From: JAJDAT01 sp964570665
GTDB lineage: Bacteria > Nitrospinota > Nitrospinia > Nitrospinales > JAJDAT01
DNA length: 64,000 nt
Reading direction: 5' to 3'
Assembly: GCA_964570665.1 (NCBI GenBank)
Contig: CAZMZH010000017.1
Coordinates: forward strand, 1 to 64,000
Numbering within the stretch: the stretch's first letter is position 1; the number at the start of each line of letters is the position of its first letter. Position numbers and translations under genes: made by a program. The notes under the pieces were generated by a model. That model was not told where the DNA came from and searched no databases. It saw nothing but the letters and a program-made list of their open reading frames with translations. This document shows positions 45,906 to 55,406 of this stretch, piece after piece.

Positions 45906-48278
45906 TTATTTGACCTGTAGTCCCCACGAGTGGAGAAATTGATCTTTTCCCTGTTCGGATTGAAAACGACAGCGCAGATCTTGTCCGGATGATTGACCAC
46001 TTAAATCGACTATTCCCCGTAAGATTCGAATATCACCCGATATTGGCGGTTCGGGTTGAACCATAGAAATGGCCGTCCATTCGATGCCACCATTCCGGCT
46101 AACGTAAAATGTTCCAGGGCCGTCGATATCAGAATGTTCCAATCTTGTCCATAAGTAGGCTTCATTGGGTTCGAAACCTGGATCGTAAGTCTTAGAACGC
46201 AGATCCATTGCTCCTCGCTCGGAATCGTAATTCAATCGAAATTGTGAAACCGATGGAGTTTGGTTTTCGCTCGTTGAATAAAGTGTCAAACCGCGAACGA
46301 TTGAATTAGTGATTGTTGACCATCCTCCAGTTTCTTCCCATTGCGTATCGGAAATAGACGCGAGATTTGTTCCCGTCATTCGATTTGACGCTTGGGTTGC
46401 AATCGCTTCTGAAACGGCGTGGAGTAGGTCGTTGGTTGAGGCGTTGGTCCAGGATTCGGATGCCGTGTCCGTGGCGTCATTGTTATATTCCCAGGCTCCA
46501 GAATTGTTGCGGGCGATCTTTCGCCAAACGTTACCTGTTGAGTTGAAAATCTTAATCTCTGTTCCATCGTCAAATCCGATTACAGAGTCGAATGCCAGCC
46601 AGTAATAAACGTTTTGAGAGTTTAAAATTTCGGTAGCTGAAGCTGAATTTATATCGGCCCAAGCCGACGTGTCAATTTTTTGCGATTCCGTATCGCTAAT
46701 TGAAACGTACTCCGAAGCGGCATTAATTGCGGGGGCCTTTAATTCGATTTCATGGACTCTACAGTAGTCTTGGCTCCAAACGGCAGTGATTACCACATAA
46801 TACCAATTATAGGCAGTATTGTTGGTAAACGTTATAGACCTCATAGGGCCAACAGTAGTGCCGCTCACATAAACCACTTCGGGGAACGCTGTTTCGGTGT
46901 GTAATAAAGTTGCTCCGTTGGTAGTTGGAGATTGGCCTGCTGTTGGGGTTGTGTTGGATCCATAGACTTTAAAATCTTTTAATGAACCTCCTCCGCTATC
47001 CGCCGAGCTGTTTAAAACTATTTCATTGACCTTTGCAGCTACTCCAATATCAACCGCGACCCATCTTAATTCGCCTCCACTCGATATGTTGTACCAAAGC
47101 ATCGATTGAGTAGAAGTACTATCGTCGTCAATCGCTCTAGAATCTCCTCCAGCTGTTAGGCTATTAGAATGAGCGTTGGAATGAACAAATGGATCTCCAG
47201 GATTTGTTAAGTCTGTTGTTGCTGCGTAAGCGATATTAAATTTTACTGTACCTTCATTAAACTCACTCAGCCGGATAATGTAATCAAATGTGCCATCTGT
47301 TGCCATGGTTACTAAAGTAATTTGTGTACTAGAATCGCGAGAAGTTATATCAAACCATGTTAAGCCGTTGTCAAAGCTGATGCGGCCATTAGTACAGTTT
47401 GCTGGCCATATTCCGGATGAGAGGGTAATAGTTGTTCCGCTTGCCACAGTTGCTTGTGAAGTCGATTGATTAGCGTTGGTCCATTCCTGTTGGAAGAAAT
47501 TTAACTCTGCATCGTAGTTTCTATCGAAGTTTAAATTGGTTCCCGGATCGGATCCTTTATAAAGCGTATTACCTGAATCGTGTTGAAAACCTGAAGAATT
47601 TGCTTCGTCGGCTCCTTGTTCGTTGGCGTTACCGAAGGAGTCGGACCAACCCGCTTCCATAAGTAAAGAGCCGCCGTGATCTTCTTGGATTTCGTCAAAC
47701 AATCGCATGACGTTGCTGCTGTTAACTTCAACTTGAGGATCTGTGGGGATTGAGCCGGTGGGACCTGGGCTTACCAAACCATATGAAATGGTTTGAAGCG
47801 TGTTGTCCAAAATAGAATCTTTTATGATAATGGTCGTATTAGGTGTGCTATAGGAAGCGGAAGCGACAGAAGAATAAACTTTGCCGTTCGATAGTTGGAT
47901 TTTTAGCCGTAAATTTTTGACGTAAGTTGATACGACGTCGATAGGAATAGAAAATGAGTTAGCAGACAAATAAGTCACTGTGTGACCGGAGTTTTTCCAA
48001 TCGGTAGCTGTTCCTGCCGAAGTTTGATGGGTTCCATTAGAATTATGGTCGACATTAAATAAAGCGTCTTGAGCTTGATTTTTAACCAATAGCGAAGTTT
48101 TTCCATCGCGACTGGTTTGGATCTCGGATTCCAAGGCGGTTAGACCGTCCCCAAGGGAATTGTGAATTCCTTTGTCTCCAAGAAAGTTTTTCAAAGCTTC
48201 TAGGACTTCGTTATAGGGGTTATGCCATTCTTTTTGGCCTTTGGCCGTTTGGAAAGATAAATAATCGAGGAAATTCAT
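45906..48278 (-). CDS. Tail fibre/adhesin paralogue C (discoidin-like slot)
   Basis: A 790-residue member, starting MNFLDYLSFQTAKGQKEWH. The N-scaffold occupies ~1-349, the slot ~350-521 and the C-scaffold ~522-790 (EYVSISDTESQ onward). The slot has F5/8 type C (discoidin) features: SRAIDDDSTSTQSMLWYN, WVAVDIGVAAKVNEIVL, LKDFKVYGSN and the closing YCRVHEIELKA. Discoidin domains often bind carbohydrate or lipid. Its Shine-Dalgarno AAAGG overlaps codons of a fossil fibre N-terminus that lies 52 bp upstream in another frame. Confidence 0.82.
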   Translation of the reverse strand: MNFLDYLSFQTAKGQKEWHNPYNEVLEALKNFLGDKGIHNSLGDGLTALESEIQTSRDGKTSLLVKNQAQDALFNVDHNSNGTHQTSAGTATDWKNSGHTVTYLSANSFSIPIDVVSTYVKNLRLKIQLSNGKVYSSVASASYSTPNTTIIIKDSILDNTLQTISYGLVSPGPTGSIPTDPQVEVNSSNVMRLFDEIQEDHGGSLLMEAGWSDSFGNANEQGADEANSSGFQHDSGNTLYKGSDPGTNLNFDRNYDAELNFFQQEWTNANQSTSQATVASGTTITLSSGIWPANCTNGRISFDNGLTWFDITSRDSSTQITLVTMATDGTFDYIIRLSEFNEGTVKFNIAYAATTDLTNPGDPFVHSNAHSNSLTAGGDSRAIDDDSTSTQSMLWYNISSGGELRWVAVDIGVAAKVNEIVLNSSADSGGGSLKDFKVYGSNTTPTAGQSPTTNGATLLHTETAFPEVVYVSGTTVGPMRSITFTNNTAYNWYYVVITAVWSQDYCRVHEIELKAPAINAASEYVSISDTESQKIDTSAWADINSASATEILNSQNVYYWLAFDSVIGFDDGTEIKIFNSTGNVWRKIARNNSGAWEYNNDATDTASESWTNASTNDLLHAVSEAIATQASNRMTGTNLASISDTQWEETGGWSTITNSIVRGLTLYSTSENQTPSVSQFRLNYDSERGAMDLRSKTYDPGFEPNEAYLWTRLEHSDIDGPGTFYVSRNGGIEWTAISMVQPEPPISGDIRILRGIVDLSGQSSGQDLRCRFQSEQGKDQFLHSWGLQVK

Positions 48279-48330
48279 TATTGTTACCTTTAATTGTCCA
48301 TTGAAAAAATGAATGATCGAAAAAATTCAT
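48220..48330 (-). pseudogene. Fossil N-terminus of a sixth fibre
   Basis: On the minus strand GAGGT is followed by ATG at 48330, and the frame reads MNFFDHSFFQWTIKG before drifting. It matches the array start MSLFDY..YQWTKGQ and is out of frame with paralogue C, whose ATG (48278) lies inside it. The frame stops at 48220. It appears to be what remains of another copy after a recombination or deletion. Confidence 0.65.
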
Positions 48331-48401
48331 TATTGATACCTCAAATTTAGAGTGGCCAAGTCAACGCTTAATGGAAAATTCAAAAAACGTTCTCAAAAAA
48401 G

Positions 48402-48434
48402 AAAAGCCGAACCTTTATATTTAGTTCGGCTTTT
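48402..48434 (-). terminator. Terminator between fibres D and C
   Basis: AAAAGCCGAAC (48402-48412) pairs with GTTCGGCTTTT (48424-48434), with T/A tracts on both sides. It follows the paralogue D stop and is the same stem as at the next two junctions, with a different loop. Confidence 0.8.
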
Positions 48435-48458
48435 TTTGAAACAATTTCAAAAGAGTTT

Positions 48459-50975
48459 TTATGGTTTTACTTGCAATCCCCACGAGTGAAGGAACTGATC
48501 TTTTCCTTGAGTCGTTTGATATCGGCAACGCAAGTCTTGCCCTATTGTTTGTTCTCCTAAATCGACAGTTCCGCGCAGTATGCGATTGTCGCCCTCCAAT
48601 GGAAGGCCTTGTTGAACCATTGAAACGGCAGTCCATTCAGCGCCTCCATTGCGGCTAACTTGAAAAGTTCCAGGTCCATCAATGTCGGCATGCTCGGCCC
48701 TTGTCCAAACATAAGCCTCGGATGGAACAAAACCAGGGTCATAAGCTTTACTGCGTAAATCCATTCCGCCTCTTTCAGAATCGTAATTTAGTCGATATTG
48801 GGAGACGGAAGGATTTTGACCGTTATTATTAGAAAAAAGAGTTATTCCGCGAACAATTGAATTAATTGAAATAGACCAACCGCCAGATTCTTCCCATTGT
48901 GTGTCTGTAATGGCGACTAAATTCGCGCCGGTCATACGGTTACCGGTTTGTGTGGAAACAGCTTGCGACACGGCATACAATAAATCATTTGTTGAAGCAA
49001 CGGTCCATGATTCAGCCGCAGTATCTGTTGCATCGTTGTTAAATTCCCAGTTATTTCCATTTTTGCGAACAATCTTTCGCCAAATCGAACCCGCGGAATT
49101 GAAAATTTTAATTTCAGTCCCATCGCCAAAACTATCGACGGGATCAAACGCTAACCAGTAGTAAATATTTTGAGAGTCTAAGGTTTCAGTAACAGACCCT
49201 GAGTTAATATCGGACCAGGGAGAAGTATCGGTTTTTTGCGCTTCCTTGTCGCAAGCGGAAACATACTCCAAAGTCGTATTTTGCTTAAGTCCATAATGAA
49301 CTGCTGGGGGAGTGAAATTTGAGGTCCAGCGAGCGACGTTGGAAATTCTATAGGATTCCATCCAGGCATCAATTTCGTTAGATAGATAATGCTGTCCAAT
49401 GATTCCGATTGTGTAGGTTGAAGAGTGGTTTTGCATAGTACCAGTGACCGTTGTTGTTGTGCCAATTTGTTGGCCGTCGACAAATACATAGCCATTACTG
49501 CCGCTTCTAACGATAGCAACGTGGTACCAGGTATTTGTAGAAGGACTCCAAGGGGCTTGGATAGTGGCCATACCGGGAGTACCAAAACTTAAGCTTAAAC
49601 TTGAGGCACTATACGAAAAAGAATGATAATAATTACCATCCGTCATATGACATCCCATAACATCCCCGCCAATACTATTCATTCGGATATAACATTCAAA
49701 AGTACAATCTCCAGCTCCCATTGTGAAAAGACTACTGTCGGGAATTGAGAGATGTGCGTTATCTCCGTTGAACCTAGCGCTTGTGGATCCTAATTTGGTT
49801 TGGGAAGAATCCAAATAAACATTATTGTGAGCGGTAACGGAATGAGAATATTGACTGGAATCTGAAAAATTTCCGTCCATTTTGAGTAACAGTACTGTAT
49901 TGGAATCTATAGCTTGGCTAGGGATTTCGGTAAGCCTTATTTTTCCGGCGTCAAACTCGGTAATTCGTATAATATAGTTGAAATCGCCGTCTGGAGCCGG
50001 AGTCATAAGTTTTATTTCCGTGTCGGATTCTCTTGATACGATAACAAACCAAGAACTACCAGAATCAAAACTAATTCGGCCTCCATGACAATGTGTTGGC
50101 CAAATTCCTAAGGAGAGAGTTACGGTAGTCCCGCTAGCCACATTAGCCTGCGAAGTTCCAGTACCTGTCGAATTTGTCCATTCTTGTTGAATAAAATTTG
50201 ATTCTGTATCGTAATCCTTATTTATGTCGATTCCAATTCCCGGGTCTGCTCCTTTATAAAGCGTATTTATGGGATCGTGAACGATACCAGTTGAAATCGC
50301 GTCGTCTGCTCCTTGATCGTTAGCGTTTCCAAATGAGTCGGACCAGCCCGCTTCCATCAATAAAGAACCGCCGTGGTTTTCTTGAATTTCCTCGAAAGCG
50401 CGCATTTGGTTGCTTGTAAGAACGTCGATTTCTGGAATTTTTGGCATCGATCCCGTTTCGCCAGGACTGATTAAACCGTAAGAAACTGCGCTGAGAGTAT
50501 TGTCTAAATTCAATTCCTGAATAGTAATGGTTGTGTCAGGAGCGCTATAAACTGCCGAAACGATAGAACCAAATACGTCGCCGCTCCCCAGCGTTAATTT
50601 AAGTCGACGTCCTTTAACATAAATAGCCGCTACGTCTAACGGGATAGAAAACGAGTTAGCGGATACGTAGAAGACGGAGTGTCCGGAAACTTTCCAATCC
50701 GAACCTGCGCTAGCCGAAGCAGGATGCGTTCCATCGGGATTGTGTTCAATGTTAAACAAGGCGTCCTGGGATTGATTTTTGGCTAGCATCGTTGCTTCGC
50801 CATCGCGCGCGTCCGAAATTTCTGTTTCGTTTGCGGCGATACCATCGCCAAGCGAATTGTGACTCCCTTTGTCGCCAAGAAAATTTTTAAGCGCTTCTAA
50901 AGCATTGTTATAGGGAAGGTGCCAATTGCGTTGTCCTTTCGCCCATTGATAAGTTTGAAAATCGAATAAACTCAT
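48459..50975 (-). CDS. Tail fibre/adhesin paralogue D (LamG-like slot)
   Basis: I start at the ATG at 50975 (GGAGG 8 nt upstream), giving 838 residues; a longer reading would run through the upstream terminator. N-scaffold ~1-349, slot ~350-569, C-scaffold ~570-838 (EYVSACDKEAQ onward). The slot is a LamG/concanavalin-like domain: NTVLLLKMDGNFSDSS, TSARFNGDNAHLSIPD, CTFECYIRM, NTWYHVAIVRSG and ARWTSNFTPP at its end. The same fold appears in paralogue B but at a different insertion point. It shares its leader with paralogue E. Confidence 0.82.
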   Translation of the reverse strand: MSLFDFQTYQWAKGQRNWHLPYNNALEALKNFLGDKGSHNSLGDGIAANETEISDARDGEATMLAKNQSQDALFNIEHNPDGTHPASASAGSDWKVSGHSVFYVSANSFSIPLDVAAIYVKGRRLKLTLGSGDVFGSIVSAVYSAPDTTITIQELNLDNTLSAVSYGLISPGETGSMPKIPEIDVLTSNQMRAFEEIQENHGGSLLMEAGWSDSFGNANDQGADDAISTGIVHDPINTLYKGADPGIGIDINKDYDTESNFIQQEWTNSTGTGTSQANVASGTTVTLSLGIWPTHCHGGRISFDSGSSWFVIVSRESDTEIKLMTPAPDGDFNYIIRITEFDAGKIRLTEIPSQAIDSNTVLLLKMDGNFSDSSQYSHSVTAHNNVYLDSSQTKLGSTSARFNGDNAHLSIPDSSLFTMGAGDCTFECYIRMNSIGGDVMGCHMTDGNYYHSFSYSASSLSLSFGTPGMATIQAPWSPSTNTWYHVAIVRSGSNGYVFVDGQQIGTTTTVTGTMQNHSSTYTIGIIGQHYLSNEIDAWMESYRISNVARWTSNFTPPAVHYGLKQNTTLEYVSACDKEAQKTDTSPWSDINSGSVTETLDSQNIYYWLAFDPVDSFGDGTEIKIFNSAGSIWRKIVRKNGNNWEFNNDATDTAAESWTVASTNDLLYAVSQAVSTQTGNRMTGANLVAITDTQWEESGGWSISINSIVRGITLFSNNNGQNPSVSQYRLNYDSERGGMDLRSKAYDPGFVPSEAYVWTRAEHADIDGPGTFQVSRNGGAEWTAVSMVQQGLPLEGDNRILRGTVDLGEQTIGQDLRCRYQTTQGKDQFLHSWGLQVKP

Positions 50976-51046
50976 TGATAAAACCTCCAACAATAAAAGT
51001 GGCCAAGTCAACGTTTTAAGGGGAATCCTAAAAACGTTCTCAAAAA
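50976..51046 (-). repeat. Conserved fibre leader, copy 2 (upstream of D)
   Basis: The 71-bp segment between the terminator and the ATG of paralogue D is identical to that upstream of E (53564-53634) in all bases I compared. It has a stem AACGTTTTTAGG/CCTTAAAACGTT with one mismatch, then GGAGG before the ATG. A degraded version (GTGGCCAAGTCAACG and ACGTTCTCAAAAA) occurs upstream of C at 48352-48400. It seems to be part of the duplicated cassette. Confidence 0.75.
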
Positions 51047-51080
51047 GAAAAGCCGAACCGTTAATGCGGTTCGGCTTTTC
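51047..51080 (-). terminator. Terminator between fibres E and D
   Basis: GAAAAGCCGAACCG (51047-51060) pairs perfectly with CGGTTCGGCTTTTC (51067-51080), loop TTAATG. It is a 14-bp stem with an A/T run on each side, and lies after the paralogue E stop. Confidence 0.85.
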
Positions 51081-51103
51081 TTCAAACATTCTTAGATGAA
51101 GCT

Positions 51104-53563
51104 TTATGGTTTTGCTTGCAGTCCCCAAGAGTGGAGAAACTGATCTTTTCCTTGTGATGTCTGGTAGCGACAGCGTAAATCCTGTCCTGTCGTTTGCCCT
51201 CCTAAATCGACAGTTCCGCGCAATATGCGATTATTGCCCGACAATGGGAGTCCTTGTTGAACCATCGAAAAAGCAGTCCATTCAGATCCACCATTGCGAC
51301 TGACTTGAAATAATCCTGGTCCGTCGATATCGACATATTCAGCTCTAGTCCACAGATAAGCTTCAGAGGGAGCAAAACCAGGATCATAAGCTTTACTGCG
51401 CAAATCCATAGCGCCGCGTTCTGAATCGTAGTTTATTCGATATTGGGAAAGAGATGGATTTTGGGATGAACTATTTGAATAAAGAGTTACCCCGCGAATT
51501 ATTGAATTGATGGAAATTGACCAACCGTCTGTTCCTTCCCATTCTGTATCTGTAATAGCGGCTAACTCTGTTCCTGTCATCCGGTTTGCGGCTTGAGCGG
51601 AAATCGCCTGCGATGCTGCATGTAATAAATCGTTCGTTGAAGCCACTAACCAAGCTTCAGCCGCTGTGTTAGTAGCATCGTTGTTGTATTCCCAATTGAT
51701 TCCATTTTTGCGAACAATCTTTCGCCAAACGGCTCCAGCCGAATTGAAAATTTTAATTTCGGTTCCGTCGTCGAATCCAGATGCAGGATCAAACGCTAGC
51801 CAATAATAAACGGATTGCGAATTAAGATTTTCTGTCACAGAGGCCGAATTAATATCAAGCCAAGATGAAGTATTTGTATTTTGCGATTCCGTATCGCATA
51901 TAGAAACGTATTCCGAAATAGGAATATTTCCTAAAATGGTTTCGGGTAAATTGTAAAATTGAAAATATCTATCCGGATATCCATTCGGACTTACCTGCCA
52001 ATTATTGCCTCCCGCGCCAGTATTTTCAAAAAAGTTACCGCGAGTGTAATTACTGTTCGTACTACTAGTTTCGTTGGTCATACCATAATAGTGACTTGAC
52101 GAATCGCCGCCTGTTCTTCTAAAAACCCAAGCGTATTCAGTATCGGCAGTTAATAAAATTTGGTTGGAGCCGGTAAACGTGAAGTCAACACTAGTTCCGG
52201 GTACAGCGTTTCCTCCTAAAACACTACCGGCTATTGTACCGCTAGTTGCTAACACAGGACCCGTTGGGAACATAGACCCTGGCGATCCGCTAGTAGCGTA
52301 AATTTCTAAATACATACTATCGGTGGGACCGGTTCCAAGCCCCTGCATGTCGAGATTGATTTTATCAATTTTCCCATTGACGCTAGGTTGAAAGGTGTTA
52401 CCGCCGCTAGATATAGAAGGGGAGCCAATGGAGCCAACGTGGCGATTTGTTACCTTACTTGAAGCCGTTTGATCAAGATTAGATGGCCCATAGCTTATAT
52501 TTGTTTCTCCATTTAATTTTAATTCTCCGGAATCAAATCCACTCATGCGTATGATGTAGTCGTAATCGTTAGATGATTCTACTGCCGTTGTGGCAAGCTC
52601 CAAATTGGTTGAGTCGGTTCTAGTAGCGATGTGATACCATGTGGAACCTGAGTCAAAACTAATCCGACCATTAGCGCAATTGGTGGGCCAACTATTGCTA
52701 ACAAGCGTTACTGCTGTGTCGCCATTAGTGACTGTTGCTTGAGAGGTAGATTGATTTGCGTTAGTCCATTCTTGTTGTAAGAAATTATTTTCCGTGCCGT
52801 AATTTTTATCTGAATCAATTCCAATACCAGGATCTGTTCCCTTGTAAAGAGTATTGGTAGGATCGTGCAGATATCCTGTTGAATTCGCCTCGTCCGCTCC
52901 TTGTTCGTTTGGGTTGGCAAACGAGTCCGACCAACTGGATTCCATCAATAAAGAGCCGCCATGGTATTCCTGAAGTTCTTCAAAAGCCCGCATGAGATTG
53001 CTTGTAAGAACTTCGATCTCGGGAATATTCGGCATCGACCCTGTTTCGCCAGGGCTGATCAATCCGTAAGAAACAGCGCTAAGAGTATTGTCTAAATTCG
53101 ATTCTTGAATCGTTACGGTAGTGTTGGGAGCGCTATAAACAGCGGAAACAACGGAAGCAAATACATCTCCGCTAGACAACGAGATTTTTAATCTTCGTCC
53201 TTTGACATAGACTGTCGCTACGTCTGTGGGAATGGTAAACGAATTGGAAGAATCATACGAGACGGAATGTCCAGAAATTTTCCAATCGGCGCCAACACTC
53301 GCCGAAACTGGATGTGTACCATCCGGGTTATGTTCTATGTTAAATAACGTGTCCTGCGCTTGGTTCTTTGCTAATAGCGAAGGTTCGCCGTTGCGCGCCG
53401 CTAATATTTCTGTTTCGTTTGCGGCTAAACCGTCTCCAATCGAATTATGGTTACCCTTGTCTCCAAGAAAATTTTTAAGCGCTTCCAAAGCATTGTTATA
53501 AGGAAAATGCCAATTGCGTTGTCCTTTCGTCCATTGGTAAGCCTGGTAATCAAATAGACTCAT
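51104..53563 (-). CDS. Tail fibre/adhesin paralogue E (jelly-roll-like slot)
   Basis: The first fibre of the array in transcription order. The start is the ATG at 53563 (GGAGG 8 nt upstream), giving 819 residues. N-scaffold ~1-350 (MSLFDYQAYQWTKGQRNWHF), slot ~351-550, C-scaffold ~551-819 (EYVSICDTESQ onward). The slot domain has GNTFQPSVNGKIDKINLDMQ, GPVLATSGTIAGS and FTGSNQILLTADTEYAWVFR. This arrangement is shared with paralogue A (SVLATSDN, FSGSNRITLS, YAALLARTG), so A and E carry related domains of the same type. It is the nearest fibre to the tail-tip gene. Confidence 0.82.
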   Translation of the reverse strand: MSLFDYQAYQWTKGQRNWHFPYNNALEALKNFLGDKGNHNSIGDGLAANETEILAARNGEPSLLAKNQAQDTLFNIEHNPDGTHPVSASVGADWKISGHSVSYDSSNSFTIPTDVATVYVKGRRLKISLSSGDVFASVVSAVYSAPNTTVTIQESNLDNTLSAVSYGLISPGETGSMPNIPEIEVLTSNLMRAFEELQEYHGGSLLMESSWSDSFANPNEQGADEANSTGYLHDPTNTLYKGTDPGIGIDSDKNYGTENNFLQQEWTNANQSTSQATVTNGDTAVTLVSNSWPTNCANGRISFDSGSTWYHIATRTDSTNLELATTAVESSNDYDYIIRMSGFDSGELKLNGETNISYGPSNLDQTASSKVTNRHVGSIGSPSISSGGNTFQPSVNGKIDKINLDMQGLGTGPTDSMYLEIYATSGSPGSMFPTGPVLATSGTIAGSVLGGNAVPGTSVDFTFTGSNQILLTADTEYAWVFRRTGGDSSSHYYGMTNETSSTNSNYTRGNFFENTGAGGNNWQVSPNGYPDRYFQFYNLPETILGNIPISEYVSICDTESQNTNTSSWLDINSASVTENLNSQSVYYWLAFDPASGFDDGTEIKIFNSAGAVWRKIVRKNGINWEYNNDATNTAAEAWLVASTNDLLHAASQAISAQAANRMTGTELAAITDTEWEGTDGWSISINSIIRGVTLYSNSSSQNPSLSQYRINYDSERGAMDLRSKAYDPGFAPSEAYLWTRAEYVDIDGPGLFQVSRNGGSEWTAFSMVQQGLPLSGNNRILRGTVDLGGQTTGQDLRCRYQTSQGKDQFLHSWGLQAKP

Positions 53564-53634
53564 TGATAAAACCTCCAACAATAAAAGTGGCCAAGTCAAC
53601 GTTTTAAGGGGAATCCTAAAAACGTTCTCAAAAA
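53564..53634 (-). repeat. Conserved fibre leader, copy 1 (upstream of E)
   Basis: Matches the leader of paralogue D base for base over about 70 bp, including GTGGCCAAGTCAACG, a 12-bp stem and the GGAGG Shine-Dalgarno. A promoter is possible (TTGAGA about 17 bp from CTTAAA) but weak. Confidence 0.75.
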
Positions 53635-53668
53635 GAAAAGCCGAACCGCGTTAACGGTTCGGCTTTTC
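53635..53668 (-). terminator. Terminator between tail-tip gene and fibre E
   Basis: GAAAAGCCGAACCG (53635-53648) pairs perfectly with CGGTTCGGCTTTTC (53655-53668), loop CGTTAA. It insulates the fibre array from the upstream tail genes. Confidence 0.85.
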
Positions 53669-53711
53669 CTGAAACAATCCTATCTAATATCAAATAAAAT
53701 TTTTTTCCTCA

Positions 53712-55406
53712 TTAACTTCCGGGTTGATAGTTTTTTACGAGAGTTAGATTCACTCGTTTTTTATCTTTTCCAGCTCTTTCGCTAAAACCCACAATACGAA
53801 AAACGGGATCGTCGCCCGGAAACTCCAGGCGGCTGTTGTCGCGAATGACTTCGGCGTTTTCGTAAAGATTCCGATCTAGAGGGCGGAGATGGGTTTCCGC
53901 TTTGGCTAAGAATTTTGGTCGCGCGTAAAATGGCAATATGATGGACGCTAACGCTTCTGCATCGGTTTTATTCGCTAAAAATGTGTCGATGGTTTTGGTT
54001 TCATCGGCATCGTTTAGGCGAACCGATTCCAAGTCGCTGAGTTGGATAAATTTTTCGTCGTTGGAAGCCATATTTTTTTTATAAGAGATTTCTATTCGTG
54101 GAAATACGTCTTGCTCCATATTGACTTGCCATTTAAATAAGTTATCGTCTTCTAATTGAGCGCGATTTGGATCGCTAATATCCGATAACGAAAAAGTTTG
54201 AACTCTTACTTTCCCCGTAGCGCGGTCCGTGTAAAAAAAAGCGTGAGCCGAATTTTCTATTTTGGACAATATGTCCGAAGCCTCGACTGCGCGACCAATA
54301 TAAATTCCTAAGATATAATTTCGACTTGTATCCAGATCGTCGAAATCGTCTAGCCATAGATCGTCATCCGATAGAGAGACTAAGTTACGCAAAACGTATT
54401 TTGCGATTTCTCCGGGTTTGCTCAACCATTGACCCCCATCTACATATCCATTAAAGTCCGCCGTTACGCTCCCTTGAGGCGTTGCGTTTAACGTGAATTC
54501 GCCTGCGGCTGTATTAGCTGTATAAGAAATTGGTTTTTCTTCGTCATAGACGGCGGTGATAGCGTTGATAGGACCTTCCGCTAATTTCCATTTACCGCCA
54601 GTACCCACATTGGGATCGATTTCAAAAGCGGGGGCGTTATGAATTTGTCCAAATGCTTTTGGAATTTCTCTTCCTTCAACAAAGGAATCTATGTTTGGAT
54701 ATTGGGCCAATTCAAATGTGGATAATTCGATTCGTGTTTTAAACAAACTTTTTAAATCGGCCATTTTTAAATCCACGCCTCGATCCGAAAGATTACCGCC
54801 TTTGGTAACCCAACGGGCCACCGTTTTAAACTCGGAATAAGGGTATTCCGGATCGGCGCCTCCCAATTTTAAAACTGCGCGTTTATTAAGCCAATTTAAA
54901 CGGAAATAATTATTAATCCAATAAGGGTCTCCGCTATCTTCTAATAGCGAAAGACCGCCGCTGGATTGAATTGAATTTCCCGTATTGCTTTCGCTAACGA
55001 CTTGGCGCACCTCCGGGATCCGGGCAATTGAGGGACGATAATAAAGATTGTTAAAAACCCGTCCGTGTGTCGCAAAAGTTTCCAATAAGTAGACGATGGT
55101 TGTCTTAGAATTTGGATCTGTAGAATCGGAAGCGTGTAAATATAACAGTCCCGCAGTGGAGTTGAAACTCCAAGCTCCGGCCTGCGCTTCTACTTCCGTA
55201 ATAGTGTTTTTTTTCTCTTGGTCAGTGTCGTTTTCTTTTAGTCGAATGGGAACGCTTTCTCTCGATAATGCAGCCTGATATGTATTGCTCATTCCCGGCG
55301 CGAGAGTCCAATTCGAAATAAGTAAACAAGGCTCAATTTCCGCTAGATAGACTTTTTCTGAATCGGTTTCGTCAAGCAATTGGTCGTATGTGGTGATAGT
55401 TCTCAT
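53712..55406 (-). CDS. Phage tail-tip/baseplate hub-like protein
   Basis: The 564-residue protein lies between the tape measure and the fibres, where lambda-like phages encode tail-tip proteins (M, L, K, I, J). Visible features are an N-terminal region of beta type (KVYLAEIEPCLLISNWTLA), RRxGxD-type acidic repeats in the middle (DDDLWLDDFDDLD) and RVQTFSLSDISDPNRA. The C-terminal part has ARPKFLAKAETHLRPLDRN and FPGDDPVFRIVGFSERAG, which reads like the flexible-hub portion of tail proteins. I cannot place it in a named family. The RBS is weak (AAGGAA well upstream). It probably links the tube to the fibres. Confidence 0.6.
   Translation of the reverse strand: MRTITTYDQLLDETDSEKVYLAEIEPCLLISNWTLAPGMSNTYQAALSRESVPIRLKENDTDQEKKNTITEVEAQAGAWSFNSTAGLLYLHASDSTDPNSKTTIVYLLETFATHGRVFNNLYYRPSIARIPEVRQVVSESNTGNSIQSSGGLSLLEDSGDPYWINNYFRLNWLNKRAVLKLGGADPEYPYSEFKTVARWVTKGGNLSDRGVDLKMADLKSLFKTRIELSTFELAQYPNIDSFVEGREIPKAFGQIHNAPAFEIDPNVGTGGKWKLAEGPINAITAVYDEEKPISYTANTAAGEFTLNATPQGSVTADFNGYVDGGQWLSKPGEIAKYVLRNLVSLSDDDLWLDDFDDLDTSRNYILGIYIGRAVEASDILSKIENSAHAFFYTDRATGKVRVQTFSLSDISDPNRAQLEDDNLFKWQVNMEQDVFPRIEISYKKNMASNDEKFIQLSDLESVRLNDADETKTIDTFLANKTDAEALASIILPFYARPKFLAKAETHLRPLDRNLYENAEVIRDNSRLEFPGDDPVFRIVGFSERAGKDKKRVNLTLVKNYQPGS

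Noticed and set aside
50976..51128. Longer starts for fibre D (from 51128) and fibre E (from 53599)
   Set aside because: These extensions read through the leader (and for D the terminator hairpin); the downstream ATGs have a GGAGG at proper distance and match the other paralogues' N-termini.
39635..53563. Diversity-generating retroelement acting on the fibres
   Set aside because: No reverse transcriptase or template repeat is visible in the window, and the variable parts are whole different domains rather than point-mutated copies of one.
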